Positions 4,957 to 7,016 of a stretch of 7,016 nt of DNA are shown in pieces. This stretch comes from Flavobacteriales bacterium (lineage in GTDB: Bacteria > Bacteroidota > Bacteroidia > Flavobacteriales > Flavobacteriaceae): positions 1 to 7,016 of the forward strand of contig WGAP01000156.1 in assembly GCA_015494775.1 (NCBI GenBank), given 5' to 3'. Every line of letters begins with the position of its first letter. Within the stretch, counting starts at the first letter, position 1. Both the position numbers and the translations under genes were made by a program. The notes under the pieces are model-generated. The model was not told the DNA's origin and did not search any database. It saw nothing but the letters and a program-made list of their open reading frames with translations.

Positions 4957-6000
4957 TCAAAGAGTTTGCACTATCGGAATGAGTTTATCCGCAATGGCTT
5001 CGGGCGGGAGTGCATCCCATATTTTTTCGTAGCCCGGGCATATTTTGTTGCCGTAAACCGAACAGGGAATGCGCGGAAATTGCTCCAAAGGCGGGTGGAT
5101 TTGCATCGCCCCATCCTGGCCCAGGGGCGCAAAGCCGGCGTAGGGATGCGTGATGCCCCAAACGGTGAAAACGGGCACGCCGTAAACCGCCGCCAAATGT
5201 CCGTTGCCCGAGTCCATGGCAATCATCAGGTGGAGGCGGGAAATAATTTCCAGCTCGGAAGCAAAATCAAACAAGCCCGCCAGGTTGAACACACGGTCGG
5301 GGTCGGAAATCAGCGTGTCGAGCAACCGCTTTTCGGAAGGCGCGCCGAACAGCAAGACAACGATGTCGCTACGGGCGTCCAACAGCCGGCGAATGACTTC
5401 GCGCGAGCCGCCCGGCGGATATTGCTTGCCGGGATGCTTGGCCAAGGGTGCATAACCGATGATTTTTTGACCGCGGAACAGGTTGAGAAAAGTTTGGGTT
5501 TGACCACTTAGCGGCGGTTGAAGCGGCCGGTAGAGGGAAAGGTCCAGCCGGAAGCCGAGCCGGCGGAAAACATCGGCATAGCGCTCATGCGTGCTGCGCA
5601 AAGGCGTGAATTGCAAAGCGCCGCGACGGATAAGCCGGCGTTTTTCTTTGCGGCCCTTGTCAATGATGCGCACCGGCGTTCCCGTAGCACGGAAAAGTGT
5701 GCGTAGGTATTGGGTACGCAGCACATTGTGGAGGTCGGCCACGGCTTGGGGCTTCCAAGCGCGTTGTTCCCTGAAAAGCCGGGTAAGGCCGGGAAGGCCT
5801 TTGTAAGTCCGGTCGATGTCGGCACCGACGAATTCCAGGCCGGGAATATGCCGGAAAAGCGGCGTAAAAAACGGCCGCGAGAGCATCCGAACGCGCAGCC
5901 CCGGATTTTGGGAAGTCAGGGCGCTGAGCACGGGCACGGTCATGGCCACATCGCCCAGGGCCGAAAAACGGATGGCCAAAATGCGTTCGGGAACAGCCAA
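4957..6000 (-). CDS. Glycosyltransferase family 9 (ADP-heptose:LPS heptosyltransferase-like)
   Basis: A 347-residue GT-B enzyme of family GT9, which adds heptose or a related sugar to the lipopolysaccharide inner core at the cytoplasmic face of the inner membrane. The N-terminus reads ILAIRFSALGDVAMTVPVL (7-25), the usual GT9 opening with its acceptor-site GD. The donor half shows PLAKHPGKQYP (185-195, the conserved Lys region), LLFGAPSEK (216-224) and the family signature MDSGNGHLAAVYGVP (262-276), followed by VWGITHPYAGFAP (280-292). Length is typical. The start codon appears to be TTG at 6000, 2 bases after the TAA of the DUF4254 gene. No in-frame ATG lies nearby, and the family's usual N-terminus begins just here. 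Which sugar is transferred is not deducible. A GC-rich cloverleaf lies immediately downstream of the stop. Confidence 0.92.
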   Translation of the reverse strand: MAVPERILAIRFSALGDVAMTVPVLSALTSQNPGLRVRMLSRPFFTPLFRHIPGLEFVGADIDRTYKGLPGLTRLFREQRAWKPQAVADLHNVLRTQYLRTLFRATGTPVRIIDKGRKEKRRLIRRGALQFTPLRSTHERYADVFRRLGFRLDLSLYRPLQPPLSGQTQTFLNLFRGQKIIGYAPLAKHPGKQYPPGGSREVIRRLLDARSDIVVLLFGAPSEKRLLDTLISDPDRVFNLAGLFDFASELEIISRLHLMIAMDSGNGHLAAVYGVPVFTVWGITHPYAGFAPLGQDGAMQIHPPLEQFPRIPCSVYGNKICPGYEKIWDALPPEAIADKLIPIVQTL

Positions 6001-6002
6001 AA

Positions 6003-6611
6003 TTACTTGCGTTTTTTGTACAAAACGGGGTTAAGTTCGGGGTCGTTGTACATTTTCATTTGCCGATAGACCTTCATGTATTTTTTGCCCCGGGCAATTT
6101 CGTCAAGCAGTTCGTCAATGGCGGTGGAAAGGTCTTTTTGTTGTTCGCGCAGGATGCGGTATTTTTCTTCCACTTCGCGGCGTTTTGCATCGGAAATATC
6201 ATGGCGCCGGCGTTCGATGTCCATGTGGTAGATTTTGAGCGCCAAAATCGACAGCCGGTCGAGGGCCCAAGCGGGGCTTTCGGTGTTGATGCGGGCATCG
6301 GGACGGGGTTGTACGTCCTTGAAATGTTCGAGGAACCAACTGTCGATGTATTCCACCGTGTCGGTGCGTTCCTGATTGGAACGGTCGATGCGGCGCTTGA
6401 TTTCGAGCGCTTTCACGGGGTCGATATCCGGCTCGCGGATGATGTCTTCGAGGTGCCATTGGACGGTGTCGATCCAATTTTTGAGGTAGAGTAAATGTTC
6501 CAAACTACCGGAAGGATAAGGATTGTCGATGGGTTGGTCCACATTGTCGGTTTCGTGATATTTTTCGATGCTTTCGCGGAAAATACGATTGGCGGTTTCG
6601 GCGATTTTCAT
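6003..6611 (-). CDS. DUF4254 domain-containing protein
   Basis: A 202-residue, charged, probably all-helical cytosolic protein that I recognise as DUF4254, a family of unknown function found mainly in Bacteroidota. Recognisable segments are GSLEHLLYLKNWIDTVQWHLEDIIR (35-59), RIDRSNQERTD (74-84), INTESPAWALDRLSILALKIYHM (108-130) and the C-terminal MYNDPELNPVLYKKRK (187-202). The stretch about 132-175 has high coiled-coil character. An ATG at 6641 would add ten residues (Met-Pro-Tyr-Phe-Arg...), but the family-like start is Met-Lys-Ile at 6611. No Shine-Dalgarno site or clear promoter is visible. The gene precedes the GT9 gene by 2 bases; as I recall, these two families often sit together, which suggests the protein assists lipopolysaccharide sugar transfer. 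That role is inference only. Confidence 0.85.
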   Translation of the reverse strand: MKIAETANRIFRESIEKYHETDNVDQPIDNPYPSGSLEHLLYLKNWIDTVQWHLEDIIREPDIDPVKALEIKRRIDRSNQERTDTVEYIDSWFLEHFKDVQPRPDARINTESPAWALDRLSILALKIYHMDIERRRHDISDAKRREVEEKYRILREQQKDLSTAIDELLDEIARGKKYMKVYRQMKMYNDPELNPVLYKKRK

Positions 6612-6724
6612 GCTTGGAAATTTGTAACGAAAATACGGCAAAAGGCGGGGATATAAAAATGATTAATCGGGTACGGGTATTTTATCACAACGTTTCAGGG
6701 AGTTTTATGTGGTTTATGCAGGAT

Positions 6725-6757
6725 AAAAAATCATGGCCATCCGTATTTTCAACGGAT
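6725..6757 (-). terminator. Weak candidate terminator after the lipocalin-like gene
   Basis: On the minus strand ATCCGT and ACGGAT (6757-6752 and 6744-6739) can form a 6-bp stem with a 7-base loop. Eight bases later comes a run of six T's (6730-6725). It lies about 45 bases past the TGA at 6801. The stem is short and the gap before the T-run is longer than in a standard intrinsic terminator, so this is tentative. Confidence 0.25.
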
Positions 6758-6800
6758 AAACAAACCCGGCTACCGTGAAAAAGGCCGTAAAATAAATCCG

Positions 6801-7016
6801 TCACAAGGCGCTAAAATGCAACGTGTAGGTAAAGTTTCCGTTTTGCAGTTCCCACACCATTTCGTTCTTGTTGAAGGTTTTGATGTCGTAATCGACCGTG
6901 GAGCCCGAGCTTTTGATCAGGGAAATATGCCGGGCCGCGTCGTCAATGGTATAATCGCCGTGTTCCAATATATTGCCGGAACTGTCGTGGGTGTAATAAT
7001 GCCGGGTGGAAAAAAC
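6801..7016 (-). CDS. Lipocalin-like domain protein, C-terminal fragment (start outside the window)
   Basis: The last 71 codons of a gene entering from beyond position 7016, ending in TGA at 6803-6801. I translated it by hand. The fragment alternates polar and hydrophobic residues as in an antiparallel beta sheet: HGDYTIDD, HISLIK, VDYDIKTFNKNEMVWEL and FTYTLHFSAL. The pattern of G-x-Y-x-I, then Y-D-I-x-x-x-N-K-x-E-M-V-W-E-L and a final T-Y-T-L-x-F strand resembles the C-terminal half of Bacteroidota lipocalin-like lipoproteins, which bind small hydrophobic ligands at the cell surface or in the periplasm. The N-terminus, where a lipoprotein signal would be, is not visible. The coding call is good; the family call is moderate. 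A spacer of 190 bases separates it from the DUF4254 gene, so co-transcription is uncertain. Confidence 0.6.
   Translation of the reverse strand, partial: VFSTRHYYTHDSSGNILEHGDYTIDDAARHISLIKSSGSTVDYDIKTFNKNEMVWELQNGNFTYTLHFSAL

Noticed and set aside
4640..4982. Open reading frames on both strands through the GC-rich island (roughly 87-106 codons)
   Set aside because: The frames are open only because stop codons are rare in 77% GC DNA. The translations are Arg/Ala/Pro/Gly-rich without any protein-like pattern, and the same bases form near-perfect stems.
4816..5511. A 231-codon plus-strand frame covering part of the GC island and the 3' half of the GT9 gene
   Set aside because: It lies antisense to a clear GT9 donor domain and starts inside the structured island; no motif supports it.
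6612..6720. Promoter for the DUF4254 gene (for example TATTTTCG on the minus strand near 6628-6635)
   Set aside because: It has one mismatch to TAnnTTTG and no TTG at a suitable distance upstream, so it is not better than chance in AT-rich spacer DNA.

Overview
The window looks like chromosomal DNA of a Bacteroidota (Bacteroidales-like) bacterium. This is an inference from three things: a DUF4254 protein (a family I know mainly from Bacteroidota), two candidate promoters resembling the Bacteroidota -33/-7 type (TTTG ... TAnnTTTG) and moderate GC content in the genes. Every gene I can support lies on the minus strand, so transcription runs from high to low coordinates. No phage, transposase, CRISPR array or tRNA/rRNA gene was seen.

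Read in the direction of transcription there are three gene groups. (1) 7016-4957: the C-terminal end of a lipocalin-like protein, a 190-base spacer, then a DUF4254 protein followed after 2 bases by a GT9 heptosyltransferase-type glycosyltransferase that appears to start with TTG. (2) 4459-2553: a MurG/GT28-like (Glyco_trans_1_3 type) glycosyltransferase overlapping by ATGA with a fructosamine/ketosamine-3-kinase family protein. (3) 2469-1: a TPR-repeat protein, a DUF368 membrane protein (the PopT undecaprenyl-phosphate translocase family) and the N-terminal 114 residues of shikimate dehydrogenase AroE. Both junctions in this third group are ATGA overlaps. A candidate promoter for group 3 overlaps the stop codon of the kinase, and its presumed leader carries a perfect inverted repeat just before the Shine-Dalgarno sequence.

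Functionally, groups 1 and 2 hold sugar-transferring enzymes, probably for envelope glycans. Group 3 joins lipid-carrier recycling (DUF368) with aromatic amino acid biosynthesis (AroE). The direct links between partners are inferred from gene order only.

The most unusual part is the 497-base gene-free stretch 4460-4956. It combines an AT-rich block (about 16% GC over 4591-4665) with an abutting 77% GC island (4681-4950). The island contains a 13-bp G/C-only hairpin and, at 4841-4932, a 92-base segment that folds on paper into an ideal four-way cloverleaf: an 18-bp closing stem and three hairpins with no unpaired base at the junction. It is not a tRNA. It may be a structured RNA, a 3'-UTR element or a dispersed palindromic repeat family.
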